Shown here piece after piece: positions 1 through 11,701 of a DNA stretch of 51,781 bases. How positions within the stretch are numbered: position 1 is the first letter of the stretch; each line of letters opens with the position of its first letter. The translations under genes and the position numbers were made by a program. This DNA comes from Diphasiastrum complanatum. Lineage: Eukaryota; Streptophyta; Lycopodiopsida; Lycopodiales; Lycopodiaceae. A model generated the notes under the pieces. It saw only the letters and a program-made list of their open reading frames with translations, was not told the DNA's origin and ran no database searches. Where the stretch lies: positions 27,769,702 to 27,821,482 of the forward strand of contig CM055095.1 of NCBI GenBank assembly GCA_029204225.1. Reading direction: 5' to 3'.

Positions 1-381
1 ATTACATAGATAGTTAGCACATGCTAAAGCTTCCCCCCAAAAGACTTAGCAAGATTAGCATGTAGTCTCATTGCATTGGCACACATTCACAAAGGATTCT
101 ATTCTTCCTCTCGGCCACTCCATTCTGTTGTGGAGTCCTAGGACTAGACATCTCCCTCTTAATCCCATGTGCTATACAAAAGTCTTTGAACCTATTTGAG
201 GTGTATTCCCCTCCATTATCAGATCTTAAGCATTTGATCTTTGTATTGAGTTGGTTTTCCATTTCATTCTTGAACTTGACAAATGCAGCAAACACTTCAT
301 CCTTACTTTTAAGAAGATAGATCCAAGTATACCTACTAATGTCATCAATGAAAGTTGCATACATCTTTGCCCCACCCATTG
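1..381 (-). pseudogene. Family A copia integrase fragment
   Basis: This is part of the integrase domain of a Ty1/copia polyprotein. The sequence is nearly identical to 41695-42081 inside the intact element A1. Read on the minus strand it shows YATFIDD, LRSDNGGEY and TPQQNGVAERKN, which hold the second Asp and the Glu of the catalytic DDE triad. The left end runs out of the window, so the 3' part of the element lies beyond base 1. On the right the coding sequence stops abruptly and continues straight into LTR sequence of the same family. Everything from the integrase N-terminus through protease, gag, leader and the start of the 5' LTR is therefore missing. Small indels relative to A1 break the frame. 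It cannot encode a working protein. Confidence 0.9.
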
Positions 382-735
382 CTAGTTGTACACTCAATGA
401 GCATACAAAAGGTTTCTCCAACCTGTTCTCCACGACTTCCCTACTATTTATGGATGAGGAAGATGACTCTCTCTCCTCTCTCTAGAAGGTACTTGTCCCT
501 AGATATTCCCGTATATAGGAAAAATAGCTAAAAATGGCTTATATGACCAAAATACATCAAAATGTCTTATTTTGAAGGGGTATGAAGTTTGACACTTCAT
601 CATACTGAAAAAATACAGTAAATAAAAACATTGTGGCCTGGTTCACTCGTGCAAAACTCCAGAACCAAAACTATTTACAATTTTAGCCAATTCTAGGCCT
701 CAAAACTAGCTAGGAAATGCTGACTAATTTTCACA
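382..735 (-). repeat. Partial family A LTR
   Basis: This matches the right-hand half of the 655-bp family A LTR (compare 45109-45442), from the GCATACAAAAGG region to the terminal TTTTCACA. It has the same minus orientation as the integrase fragment to its left. Together they look like one element that lost about 3 kb between integrase and the middle of its 5' LTR. The CACGTG palindrome found in the other family A LTRs is mutated here (642-655). The copy also carries scattered substitutions and small insertions, so it is older than A1. Confidence 0.88.
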
Positions 736-799
736 TTCTATTTGTATAGGAAATCACATAGTGAACGAGGTGTCCTCAATTGGAAAAATGAATGGAACT

Positions 800-2110
800 C
801 AGTGTTTTCCATCTGTGTAATTCACCTGATCATGAGACTACTTTTTGTAACTTCAACCCTCGGATATTCAACAACGGTATGCTAGATGGGATATCGAGAA
901 CCATAGTATGGGGTAATCCAACAGTAAGACTGCGACAATCTGCCCTTGGATACCCGGAAGCTTTTAGCTTTACCCTACCCACCAAAGCACTTCGCTTCCT
1001 CCTACCAATTTTGATGAACCAAAACCTTACGGAAGTGCTGAGCAATGGAACTATGGTAAGATCAAGAAGGTGGATCTTCAGAACAGTATGCGATTTATGC
1101 TGCCGCTCAACAACAAGCTTGTAGAAATTGGACTAGAGCACCACTTGGATGCTTTGCATGTGGAGAAAATCACAGAGTTGCAGAGAATGTCCAAATAAAG
1201 AAAAATTTTGTACCATTTTATCGTGACTTGTGGTTATGGCATTGCTATAAAAACTGTCTAGCAAGGCCGAAGCCCACCACCAGCTACAACCACCTGTAAA
1301 TTTGATAACAATCAAGCAAAGACCAGTGGCTCAGAATAAACCAAGTGCACCCTTGATGGTGATCACCAGGACCACAGAAGCAAAAAGAACTAGGTAGTGG
1401 ATCTAGTACCTGCTGACTCTATAACCATTGAACGATACACCAACAACATCGAGAGTCTATCCAAATCTTAATGCAAAAAAACAAAGATATCAGAATATGA
1501 GACAGTGGATTAAACATTTGCAAGAAGAAGAGGAGCTTGAAGCTGCTAAATCAACAGCTAAAGTTCAGTCTTCACCATTGCAGCCTTCAAAAACTTTACG
1601 TACGAATATGAATGATTACTTACATCATCTTGAAGAACCCTTCAAGATGACTGAACCAGAAGCACCGCAAACAGAACTACTCATGAACATTTTGTCTAGT
1701 AGATCAATATTTCATTGGGAGAGTTCCTGAAGTTGGTGCCAAAAGCATAAGAAGTCTTAGCGCAAAAGTTAGCTCAAGAAGAACCAAAATTCCAACAGGA
1801 GCCGCTTTTTTGTGCTGGATTTGAAGAATCTAACAAAGTACTCCCATGTTGGAGCCGCTTGGAAAAGTGAACAAAAGAATATCACTCTGTCGATACAGCA
1901 TAGACAAGTTCCTAAAGAAACAGCCAGTGATAGATGGCGGTTCAGGAGTTAACCTAATCTCTACCAGAAGCTATGTGCAAAATGGGGCCTTACAAAGATC
2001 AAACTTGCTACTTTTGCTATTAAGCTAGCTAATCAAACGACAGTTCGTCCAAGAGGTACTGGTGGAAATATACCTGTTCAAGATTGCAGGAGTACAGTTC
2101 GTCAATTACT
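800..2110 (+). pseudogene. Decayed Ty3/gypsy gag-protease
   Basis: Several short frames, interrupted by stops and shifts, together resemble the gag and protease part of a plant Ty3/gypsy element. Near 1150-1195 a CFACGENH segment followed, after a one-base shift, by RECPNK fits a CX2CX4HX4C nucleocapsid knuckle. A charged, Glu-rich linker follows (1428-1730). At about 1920-1960 the translation gives PVIDGGSGVNLIS, which resembles a retropepsin active-site motif with Gly next to the catalytic Asp. No reverse transcriptase or integrase follows, and homology fades near 2110. This is motif-level evidence only. The superfamily is inferred from the protease form and the order of domains. Confidence 0.55.
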
Positions 2111-2186
2111 TTCGTAGTGATGGATGTGCCTAATCAATGAATCTATCAAGTTCTACACATTAGATCTTGATCTAGTTCACTACACT

Positions 2187-2932
2187 TGATTTATGCAAGA
2201 GCAATGGATCAACACATCATTTTTAGTGAGAGCGCCGCTCACGTGTGGAGTTCTGGTCCACTGTACGGCCTGCACCTGAAACAACAAGTACAATGATACT
2301 AGATAGCAATCATACATAAAAATCACAATGGACAAATGTCTAGAAATATCACAAAAGTGTAGAGTGCAAAATTTCATCAATCTTCTTAGCAAAATGATGA
2401 TCCTTTTATGGATCAAGGTACATCCATGAGTCTGGACAGTCCAGCAGGGCTTCACACGTGTGGAGAGTTGCCACAATCACTTAGATCTATCCATTTGATC
2501 CATCCTATGGTCCTTATCCAATAGTTGACCTTCTAGAATATGAGCTAAAATCCGAAAACGCTAGTCTCCTAGAATATAGGACTATTCCCTACAAAATAGG
2601 ATTTAAGGAAAATGGTCAACTCTTATCTTCTAGTACTCTATACACACGTGTTGAACATCCACTTGCCATGTTGGGAGCATTTACTCATGCACATGCAAGG
2701 AAAAGCTTAATTTGTAGGTGACTAGGTCAACTTGACTAAAAACTATTCATTTCATGTTCACACTAACGTAGAATGATACAAAATCAATTTGGATATATAC
2801 AAACATGAAAAGTACATCCTTTCACAATGGGAAGAGGCTCCACATGCGTGAAATCAGATCATCAACATATTCTAATGTTTGTATCAATATTTACATGAAC
2901 CAATGTCAAGTGAGAAGTGACAATTTTCAACA
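2187..2932 (-). repeat. Putative 3' LTR of element E
   Basis: The right end is well placed. On the minus strand a purine tract (2933-2942) is followed by TGTTGAAAATTG, the usual polypurine tract and TG start of a copia LTR. The left end could not be fixed; 2187 is a guess at a TG on the plus strand. The interval contains several CACGTG-type motifs (near 2239, 2457 and 2645). It could instead be two fused repeats. Confidence 0.4.
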
Positions 2933-2984
2933 CTCCTCTCACTTTCTAACTTGGCAAAATCTAGTGTACATCTATCTACAATTC

Positions 2985-3316
2985 CAAGAACTTGGTTCTT
3001 GAGGGAAAGTAATCTTGAGGTATTCTTGGACTCATAGATCTTTTGAAGAGTCTCCCAAGCCTCTTGGGCTGAGGGTACATGCTCCTACTTCTTTGAGCAA
3101 ATCATTTGCAACATTCATTTTAATACAATGAAGTGCAATCTTGCACCTTCTCTTGTATTTAGTTGCTTCTTGTGGATGGGATTGGCTCGTCCCATTCACA
3201 ATATCCATCAGTCTTGCATGACAAGGATGGATTCCATTCTTAACTTCCAAATTGAATAATTTGAAGAGTTCAATCTATCATTAGAATCCAAAAGATAGGC
3301 CACTTATGGATGCCAT
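2985..3316 (-). pseudogene. Element E gag stub
   Basis: On the minus strand an ATG at 3316 begins MASI, followed after frame changes by NDRLNSSNYSIWKLRMESIL, ALHCIKMNVANDLLKEVG and EAWETLQKIYESKN. These match in order the N-terminal gag domain (UBN2/DUF4219-like) of the other copia elements in this window. Frames must be switched more than once. The rest of gag, protease, integrase, reverse transcriptase and RNase H are absent: within about 50 bases the sequence reaches the polypurine tract next to the 3' LTR. This is a large internal deletion derivative that could move only with proteins supplied by another copy. Confidence 0.7.
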
Positions 3317-4138
3317 CTTCAATGATAGAGAGATAGATTCAATGAAACAAGATAGATTGTATAAGATATGATCACTACTAGCTATCCCCACTCTCTTAAG
3401 GACTTGAGATGAATCACTCTCTGATTTCTCAACAAGATCTAAGATGATCTTGAGCTTGATCTATCTTCAAGATCCAAACTAGATCCAAACCTAGCTCAAT
3501 TTACTATAGATTTGATCAAAACTAGTCTCCTCCTTGATCTCAACTTCACAAGAATGGTGAATCCACCTATACTAAACCAGAAGCACTTTATAACACACAA
3601 ATGTCTTACAAATAAAGCCATTTAAATCCAGGTTGAATCATATTGACATATCCAATCACAAACCTATCTAGAACCAAGTAGAATAGAAACACAATTTTCA
3701 CTAGTTTTGCATTTCTAGATGAAGAAAACATCAAAACACTTGATCTGAACTTAAAAGGTGTATTTTAGGACCTTTAGAAGTCTAAGAATGACCTAATTAA
3801 GCTCTCAAATGACTAATCCAAGTTTCTAAAGAGTGGTGGCATTTACATCCTTATGAAAATCTCTACTAGGAGACATGTACTCCAAGATTCAACTCATAAG
3901 AACTTTCTAATTTCGTTTGGTTGAATAAAAATGGGTCAATCTCGGTTCCTGCAGCTATAAATCAGCAAAAAAAGTTCCCTTTGATCTATTCTCACTCAAA
4001 TGAAACCAAATTTGAAGGTACATTCACTAGATTAGCAACTAGTAGCAAGGGGCAAAGCCAATACTACTCAAATCTAGGATATAAGCTTGAGAAAATCAAA
4101 TCTAAGGCTCACTTTTGATTAGGCTAGCTCTTATACCA
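3317..4138 (-). other. Element E leader and primer binding site
   Basis: This is untranslated leader between the gag ATG and the 5' LTR of element E. At 4127-4138 the minus strand reads TGGTATAAGAGC, one base different from the initiator-Met primer site TGGTATCAGAGC. The adjoining sequence on the high-coordinate side begins TGACAAAA, which is the complement of an LTR ending TTTTGTCA. I see no coding potential in the leader. Confidence 0.55.
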
Positions 4139-4637
4139 TGACAAAATTTTACAGAAAATTCAATTCCAATCATCCTAAAAGTGATGGAGAATGCACAAAT
4201 CAAAGATCTAGATCCAAACTATGAGCTAGAATCAAGACTAGTTACCAAACTAGCTAATTTGGCATTTCACTCCACAATAGGCACATAGATTTGATCAAAT
4301 ACACTAAAGTAAAGTACAGCAAGCTTATTAGACCTGTAAAAAAGCTCGGTACCTTCCAAAGCAAGTAATTAATGCAAAAGATCACTCACATCCAATAGCT
4401 AGAACTTGCCACCAAAAGATAATGTTGATAGAAGTGGAAAAACTCGATTTTTCTTCATACTTTGATGGAGATCCCATCATACATTTATACATTTCAAGCA
4501 TGGATATGAACGTTTTAGGGAATCTCTGTACTTTTCATAACCTAACACTAACATCTAGCCTAATAGGTCATTGGATCTACCCTAATATGGGGTCAAGATC
4601 TCAAGATCCAAAAACAATGTAAAACATGCTATTTTTA
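4139..4637 (-). repeat. Partial 5' LTR of element E
   Basis: This lies next to the primer binding site at 4127-4138 and should be the U5-proximal part of the element E 5' LTR. The expected U3 start (the complement of TGTTGAAAATTG) is not found before the gag body of A2 begins at about 4638, so this LTR is probably truncated there. The A2 junction has no LTR of its own. I could not align this segment convincingly with the putative 3' LTR at 2187-2932, which lowers confidence. Confidence 0.35.
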
Positions 4638-7330
4638 GCAAGATTAGCTCTACATTGCATAAAGTTAAATGTATGCAATGACCTCTTGAAAGAGGTGTCT
4701 TCTTGTAACTCATCCAAAGAGGCTTGGGATTCATTAAAGAGCATTTATGAATCCAACAATACTTCAAGAATCCTCATGCTAAGAAATCAAGCTTTCCAAA
4801 GCATGAAAGGAAGTGGAGAGAGTGGACAAGAGTATGTCCTTAGGATCAAATCTCTTAACAAGGAGTTAAGTGCAATAGGAGAGAAGATCCAAAATCAAGA
4901 ACTAGTACAAATCATCTTGAATGGTCTAGGTGATGGGTTCATCAACTTAGTCCAATCATTTTCCATTCAAGACTCTCTTCCATCCATTGAAAAGTTGCAC
5001 AATGTTCTTGTGGCTGAGGAGAGTAGGCTTCTACACCTCAAGACAAGAATGGATAGCATGTCACTTAATGGAGGAGAGGAGAAAGCTAACTTTACATCTA
5101 AAAGCAAGAAGAAGCAAAATACATTCAAGAAAAATCAAGGCAAGGAGGCCGAGATGAAGAATGGAGGATCTACCTCCAAAGGCAAAGTGAAGAACAAGGC
5201 AAAACTAAAGTGTTTCTTTTGTGGAAAGAAAGGACACTTTGCCTCAGAATGCTACTTGAAGAAGAATCAACAAGCCAAAGGAGATCAAGGGAACATTGCT
5301 CAAGAGGAAGAAGAAGATGATGGATTCAACACATCCTTAATGGTTGCATCTACACCAACTTTAAGTCAAGACACATGGTGGATAGATAGTGGGGCTAGTT
5401 CCCACATGTCCTTTAACAAGCATTATTTTTCTACTCTTCTATCTTGTAATGACCCCAAAAAGTCAATATACACTGCTAGTGATCAAGCATGCAAGATAGA
5501 TGGCATAGGATCTATACCTCTTTGCTTAGGCACATCTAAAAGGATAGATCTAGATAATGTTTTGTATGTTCCTACCATTTCGAGAAACTTGCTTAGTGTA
5601 GGACAATTAATGGACAATGGACTAGATGTACATTCCAAGAATGGAGTTTGTTCCATCTTGATAAATGATAAGTGCATAGCTAGTGGCATTAAGCAAGGTG
5701 GACTTTTCAAGTTGGATGCTAATGTTGCAAGTGAAAGTGTGAACTTGGCTAGGGAGGAGCTAACTCAAGTGGAGCTTTGGCATAAGAGATTAGGCCATCC
5801 TAATCTTCAATCTATGGAGTCAATGGCAAGCAAGGAACTAGCTCTCGGCCTACCAAGAGCTTTCAAGAAGTGTGGAAAGATGTGTGAGGCATGTGGCCTT
5901 GCAAAGTCACACAAGTCTTCTTACAAGAGATCTTCATCAAGATCTCTCTCTCCCTTGGATCTCATACATTCTGATGTACATAGTTTTTCACATGCAAGTA
6001 ATGGAGGTGCCTTGATGTATGTAACTTTTATAGATGATTGTACTAGATTCACATGGATTGAGCTACTATCAAAGAAAAGTCTTGTTTATGAAGCTTTCAT
6101 TAAGTTCAAGTCTCTAGTAGAGAAACAACTTAGTACTTCTATCAAAGCACTAAGATGTGATAATGGAGGAGAGTACACCTCCAATAAAATGAAAGGCTTT
6201 TGTGAGATCAATGGTATTAAGTTACAATACACTTGTTCCTACACCCCTCAACAAAATGGGGTGGTCGAGAGGAAAAATTGGAGTCTATGTGAGTGTGCAA
6301 AGTCCTTGAGGCTTGATGCATCACTTCCCATCTCATTTTGGGGAGAAGCCATCACATGTGCTAATTATTTGTGTAATAGACTTCCTAGTAGTGCTATAGA
6401 TGGAATCTCACCTTATCAAGCCTTGTTTGATAAGAAACCCAATGTAAAAGATTTTAAGATCTTTGGATGTACTTGTTATGTACACATTCCTTTGGAGACT
6501 AGAAGGAAAGAAGATGCTACCTCCTTCAAAGGAATTTGTTGGCTATGGAGAAAATAGCAAGGGATATAGGATATATGATCCTACATCCAAGAAAGTAAAG
6601 GTAAGCAAGGATGTACTTTTTGATGAGTCACAATTTGCTAAGAGCTTGTCAAATGGATCTAACCCATTGTGCATTGAAGATCTTGACAAATCCGAGGAGG
6701 ATCTTGACAAACCCGAGGAGGATCATGACAAACCCGAGGATGGAGATTTGGATCCGAGTCAAAAGGGGCCGAGAAGATCATCAAGGAGCAAGGTCGAGCC
6801 CTCAAGGCTTACCTATGTGGACAAGGGAAAGCAAAAGAAAGGCTCTACATCTTCTACCTCTTACTCTTTTTTAGCTACATTTCTTGAAGAACCATCATCT
6901 TTTGAAGAAGCATATAAATCTAAAGTTTGGAGAGATGCAATGCAAGTAGAGTATGATGCATTAGAAGAGAATCATACTTGGAATCTTGTAAATCTTCCAA
7001 GAGGAAAGAAACCACTTGCATGTAAGTGGATTTATAGAATTAAGTACAATCAAGATGGTTCTATTAGTAAGTACAAAGCTAGGCTTGTTGCTAAGGGATT
7101 TCTTCAAATAAAAGGATTGGATTATGAAGAAACATTTGCACCTATAGCTAGGCTTGTAACTATTAGATTAATCATTTGCATTGCTACTTTGTTCAAGTGG
7201 GATCTCTGCCAAATGGATGTGACAAATGCCTTCTTGAATGGCTTCTTAGAAGAGGAAATCTACATGATGCAACCCGAGGGCTTCATCAAGGTTGGTGAGG
7301 AGCAAAAGGTGTGCTACTTAAGGAAGAGCA
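4626..7330 (+). pseudogene. Copia element A2 gag-pol, truncated at both ends
   Basis: This is a Ty1/copia polyprotein related to A1. It starts inside gag: the first matching residues are ALHCIKLNVCNDLLKEV, with the N-terminal 60 or so residues missing. Domains then follow in order. The zinc knuckle is CFFCGKKGHFASEC (about 5212-5253). Protease has WWIDSGASSHM (about 5380-5410). The integrase HHCC region shows WHKRLGHPN and CEACG, and the core shows LRCDNGGEY and TPQQNGVVERKN. A single frameshift near 6530 separates integrase from the linker and reverse transcriptase. Reverse transcriptase begins (YKARLVAKGF, QMDVTNAFLNG) but ends at about 7330, before the YVDD box, where the sequence jumps into the gag of another copy (A3). 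No LTR or primer site belongs clearly to it. Confidence 0.88.
6679..6741 (+). repeat. Three 21-bp tandem units in the A2 linker
   Basis: Three consecutive 21-bp units (6679-6699, 6700-6720, 6721-6741) differ at only a few positions. They encode seven-residue acidic repeats of the form DLDKxEE in the linker between integrase and reverse transcriptase. A1 has no matching repeat at this point, so it probably arose by slippage in this copy or sublineage. Confidence 0.85.
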
Positions 7331-8745
7331 TGCTTCCAAGGAAAGAGTGAGAGTGGACATCAATTTGTTTTGAGAGTGAAAGATTTGAACAAAGAGCTTA
7401 CTTATGTTGGTGAACCTATTAAAGAGAGTGAGCTTGTGCAAATAGTTTTGAATGGCTTATGTAGTGACTTTACTAACCTTGTTAAAAGCTATGCTATCAT
7501 GGGAAACTTGCCTACACTTGAAGACCTTCAAGGTGTGCTGATGGCCGAGGAGAGTAGGAAGGCTCAGATCAAATCAAGGATGGAGAGGCTCTCCATCAAT
7601 GATGGTGATGACAAAGCCTTATTTTTCAAGATCAAAGGCGAAGAAAAGTGCAAGGGAGGAGCATTCAAAAAGGAGCAAGCAAAGGATGGAGATCAAGGAG
7701 GATGTATATCATCATCATCACAAGTCAAGCCCAAGATGGACAAATCAAAGATCAAGGGCACTATGCCTCGAAATGCTTCAAGAGGAAGCAAGATCAAAGT
7801 CAAGCCAACATTGGACAAGAGGAGGAAGAGAGTTATCATGAGGCCTCACTCATGATGTCAACTTTTTCATCGTCAAATGTCAAAGGTGAAAATCCTTGGT
7901 GGATAGATAGTGGGGCTAGCTCCCACATGTCAGGTAGAAGGGAGTACTTTTCTCAACTCACACCTTATGTAGGACCTATAAACTCCATTTTACAGCAAAT
8001 GGTCTTGAATGTAAAGTTGAAGGTGTGGGATCCATTCCCTTATGCTTAGGACCTTCCAAGAAGACTAAGATAGGTGGTGTTCTCTTCATTCCTAGCATCA
8101 CTAAGAATTTGCTTAGTGTTGGTCAACTTTTATATCATGGTTTCATTGTGGAGTTCTCTAATAATATATGCAACATTAAGAAGAATGGGAAGATCATAGC
8201 AAGAGGATGAAGGTTTGGGAGGTTGTTTAAGCTTGATGCTTTTGTATATCCTAACCAATTTGTGATAGTAGCCAAGGAGGGCGAGATGACCACAAATGAT
8301 TTGTGGCACAAGAGGCTTGGTTCCATCAACACCAAGTCTAAGGAAGTCATGTGCAAGGAGGAGCTTGCTCTAGGCCTTCCAATATCCATGGAAAAGGAGG
8401 AAAAAGTTTGTGAATCATGTGCTTTGGCTAAAGCACACAGGTTGCCTTTCTCTAACACTATCACTAAGACTACTCACCCTCTTAAGTTGATTCATTTGGA
8501 TGTACATTTTGCTAGCACAAAGAGCAATGGTAGAGCAACAATGTTTGTAATCTTGAATGATGAATCCTCTAAGAATAATATTGGCAAAGATATGGTTGAG
8601 ATCAAGGAGGAGCTTGATCAAGAGGAGGAGCAAAATCCGAGAGCTTCAACTATTTCAAGGAGAGCCACAAGAGCAAAGATGAATCTATCAATGCTCATTT
8701 TTGTTGACAAGGAAAGGCAAGTTGGAAACGAGGGTACATTTTAAA
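7331..8745 (+). pseudogene. Copia element A3 gag-protease-integrase remnant
   Basis: The sequence enters mid-gag (FQGKSESGHQFVLRVKDLNK) directly after the broken reverse transcriptase of A2. It continues through the gag C-terminus, a damaged zinc knuckle (QGHYASKC, about 7755-7790), protease (WWIDSGASSHM, about 7900-7930) and the integrase HHCC region (WHKRLGS, CESCALAKAH). Frameshifts occur near 7650 and 8030 and a stop near 8208. In the integrase core, at about 8565, the text jumps from FVILNDE to the acidic linker that normally precedes reverse transcriptase (EEELDQEEEQNPRAS, then RRATRAK), so the catalytic core is deleted. The fragment ends near 8745. The first integrase His position is followed by GS rather than GH, so the HHCC motif is also damaged. 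Confidence 0.82.
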
Positions 8746-8849
8746 CTTCATTTGCTGAGTTTTGTAATGAAGTCCCTTTGAATTTTAAAGTATGGAATGA
8801 AAAGTGGTTGTCATATCTACTTACTCTTGAGTGTGCTAGAAGTAAGCAT
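8746..8849. other. Short unassigned spacer
   Basis: About 100 bases separate the A3 remnant from the B1 LTR. The five bases next to the LTR (8845-8849, AGCAT) would be one copy of a target duplication, but the partner is lost because B1 is truncated at its other end. Confidence 0.4.
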
Positions 8850-9123
8850 ACTTAGAATTTGCTTCGAACAGGAACACAGATCATGCTACATAGTAACACA
8901 AACAGAAAACACGCTCCACAGCAAGCTCATATAGCAACTGTATTTCTCAAAATGAAATTACACTGTACATATAGTTGTTCACTCAGGCAACCCATGCATG
9001 ACCCAGGTTGCCGTTGGCGGGACGCGTGTCCCGTCGACTTGCCTCGTGGCGAGGCCAACTGGTCCTTATCAACTGATAGAACCCACAGTACATTAGCACA
9101 GTGATTCTACTTTAATTCTAACT
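8850..9123 (-). repeat. Family B LTR (3' LTR of B1)
   Basis: This 274-bp sequence on the minus strand matches the two 276-bp LTRs of B2 (19055-19330 and 25380-25655). It begins AGTTAGAATT and ends AATTCTAAGT, so it lacks TG..CA ends. A purine tract (minus strand AAGGGAGAG, near 9124-9132) adjoins its start, as expected for a 3' LTR. It contains two GC-rich stem-loops: 9019-9032 (GGGAC/GTCCC stem) and 9041-9055 (GCCTCG/CGAGGC stem). Confidence 0.88.
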
Positions 9124-9175
9124 CTCTCCCTTAAAGTAGAGTCTACTTTATACAATCATATACATAGCTTTAAAG

Positions 9176-11701
9176 TTAACAAACTTTAAGTACAGAAAGC
9201 TTTGATCTAAACTTATCAAACTTTTCTCCAACAAGTGGCTTAGTGAAAATATTAGCTAGTTGTTCTTCTGTGCTACAATGAACAACATGAATTTCATGAC
9301 TCAGCAGCCTCTCACATATAAAGTGATACTGAATCTCAATGTGTTTGGTTCTCGCATGGAACACTGGATTCTTTGCTAGCTGAATGCCACTCTGACTGTC
9401 GCTATGTAATGTCGTGGAATATTTTTGCTTCATGCCAACTTCTTCCAAGATTTGTCTCAACCATATAGCTTCTTGTGCTACACTACACATTGCTTTATAC
9501 TCTGCTTTTGTGGTGGATAGAGCAATTGTACTTTGCTTCTTACTAGACCAGGAAAAGCAACTACCACAAAACTGGAATACATACCCTATGGTGGATATAC
9601 GATCATCATAGTCACCTCTCCAATTTGCATCCACATAACCACACAACTCAGGTAACCCATCATGCTTCCTGTAAATCAAGCCATAATCTGAAGTGCCTTT
9701 CACATAACGCAAAATGCGTTTAGCTACCTTCCAATGTGTTTCCGTAGGTGCTGCCATAAACTGACTTACAATGCCAATAGCATAGCATATATCTGGTCTA
9801 GTCGTGGTAAGGTAGATCAAGCTCCCTACTAACTGCCTATACAACGTAGCATCAAATGACTGTGACTCATCAAGCTTAGAAAGCTTTTTACCTAGTTCAA
9901 TAGGAGTATTCATTGGTTTGCAATCTTGCAACCTAAACTTGTGTAGCAGCTCTTTGACATACTTCACCTGTGTTAAACCCACTTCGTGTCTTTTTTGCCA
10001 CACCTCTACTCCAAGGCAATAATGCATCAAGCTGAGATCTAACATCTCGAATTGTTCCATGAGATCTTTCTTGATCATATCTATCATCTCTTGATTATTT
10101 CTAGTAATAATCAAGTCATCAACATAAAGAGCAATCAAAGCAACCATACCATCAAAGCATAAGACATATAGATTTGGATCAGAGTGTGTTCTCACCATCC
10201 CCTTTGAAAGAAAGTAGGCATCAATCCTGCTATACCATGCACGTAGACCATAAAGCGCTTTCTTTAAGCTACATACTTTGTTATCCTGTCCCTTCGCTAC
10301 AAAGCCTTCAGGTTGATCCATGAACACTTCTTCTTCTAGCTCACCATTTAGAAAAGCAGATTTCACATCCATCTGATGCAAAGGCCAACCAAAATGTGAA
10401 GCTAAAGCAACAAGTAGACGTGGAGTATTCCACTTACAAACCGGCACAAAGGTCTCCTCATAGTCAATGCCTTTACTTTGTGCATACCCTTTGATCACCA
10501 ATCTTGCCTTGTGCTTTGCTATACTACCATCTGCATGATACTTAGTCCTGTATATCCATTTGCAACCAATGGGTTTCTTGCCAACTGGTGGGTCTACTAA
10601 TTCCCATGTGCTTAGCAATTGACTCCATCTCCTCTCCCATGGCCTTGACCCAAATGTCATCATCCTTCGCTTCACCATAAGTCGAAGGTTCTTTGCTTTG
10701 AACAATGCTAGATAAGAGAGCATAATTTGCTTCATACCTTTCAGGTTGTGTTCTCTCTCTTGTTGATCTTCGTAGCTCTCCCTGGCTAGATGATCTTGGA
10801 AAGTCATCCATGTCGCGGCTCTCCAACAATCTCTCAAACCACTTAGGGAGCTTCATGTCAGGTGATTGGCTTCCTGCTAAAAATGTATCCCATGGTACAT
10901 CCTTCTCCTTGCGTTTGTCACCTGCAACTTCAATTCTTTTTGCACCAAAAGGTTTATCTCTACCTCTCCAATCTGTTTCTTGGGGTTGAGTAGTAGTATC
11001 TTGAGATGTATCCTCATGCTCATCACTTATAAGGTCAATGAATGGATTATCATCAGGAGGTATTCTCACTATACCATCTTTCCCACTGGATGTATCTATT
11101 TTCTCAGCATCCTCGTCTTCATACATCTTGGATTCATCAAAGATAACATCACGGCTTACATGGATTTTGTTTTCCACTGGATCAAAACATCTATAGCCCT
11201 TCACACGATCATCATATCCTAGGAATATGCACTTGATAGCTTTTACATCAAGTTTACGTCTCTCTTCCTTAGGAACGTGTACAAAGGCCTTACATCCAAA
11301 GATTCGCAAGTGGTTCACCTTTGGCTTCCTCTTCGTGAATGCTTCCTCAGGTGCTATCTTTGGTATGGCAATGGTAGGACTTATATTTTGAAGATAGACT
11401 TCCGTACTGCATGGTTCTGACCAAAAATCTTTTGGTAGTTTCATCTCAGCTAGCATAGATCTGGCACTTTCAACAATCGTACGATTCTTGCACTCAGCTA
11501 CACCATTGAGAGCAAGAGTATGAGCTTGCATAAATTGTCCTTTAATCCCACATTGATCACAAAGATCATTGAAGTAATTAGACTTGTACTCACCTCCACT
11601 ATCTGATCTTAGGACTTTGATCTTCCTACCTGTCTGCTTTTCGACCAATGCTTTGAAGCTCTTGAAATTGTCAAATGCATCTGATTTCTTCTTCAAGAAG
11701 T
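9176..11701 (-). pseudogene. Copia element B1 integrase to RNase H
   Basis: This is the 3' half of a family B copia polyprotein. The sequence starts inside the integrase core at FLKKKSDAF (11701) and shows LRSDSGGEY, then a long linker (FGCKAFVHVPKEERRKLD; RDVIFDESKMYEDEDAEK). Reverse transcriptase has QMDVKSAFLNG and LYVDDLIITRNN, and RNase H has CGYVDANWRGD, STTKAEYKAM and LHSDSQSGIQLAKNPVFHARTKHIE. One frameshift (around 10600) splits it into two overlapping frames. A short in-frame deletion removes the KQAP of LYGLKQAP, giving YGLRAWY. Gag, protease, the integrase N-terminus, leader and 5' LTR are absent, and the break at 11701 falls directly against the transposase-like gene. The copy is closely related to B2. 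Confidence 0.93.
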
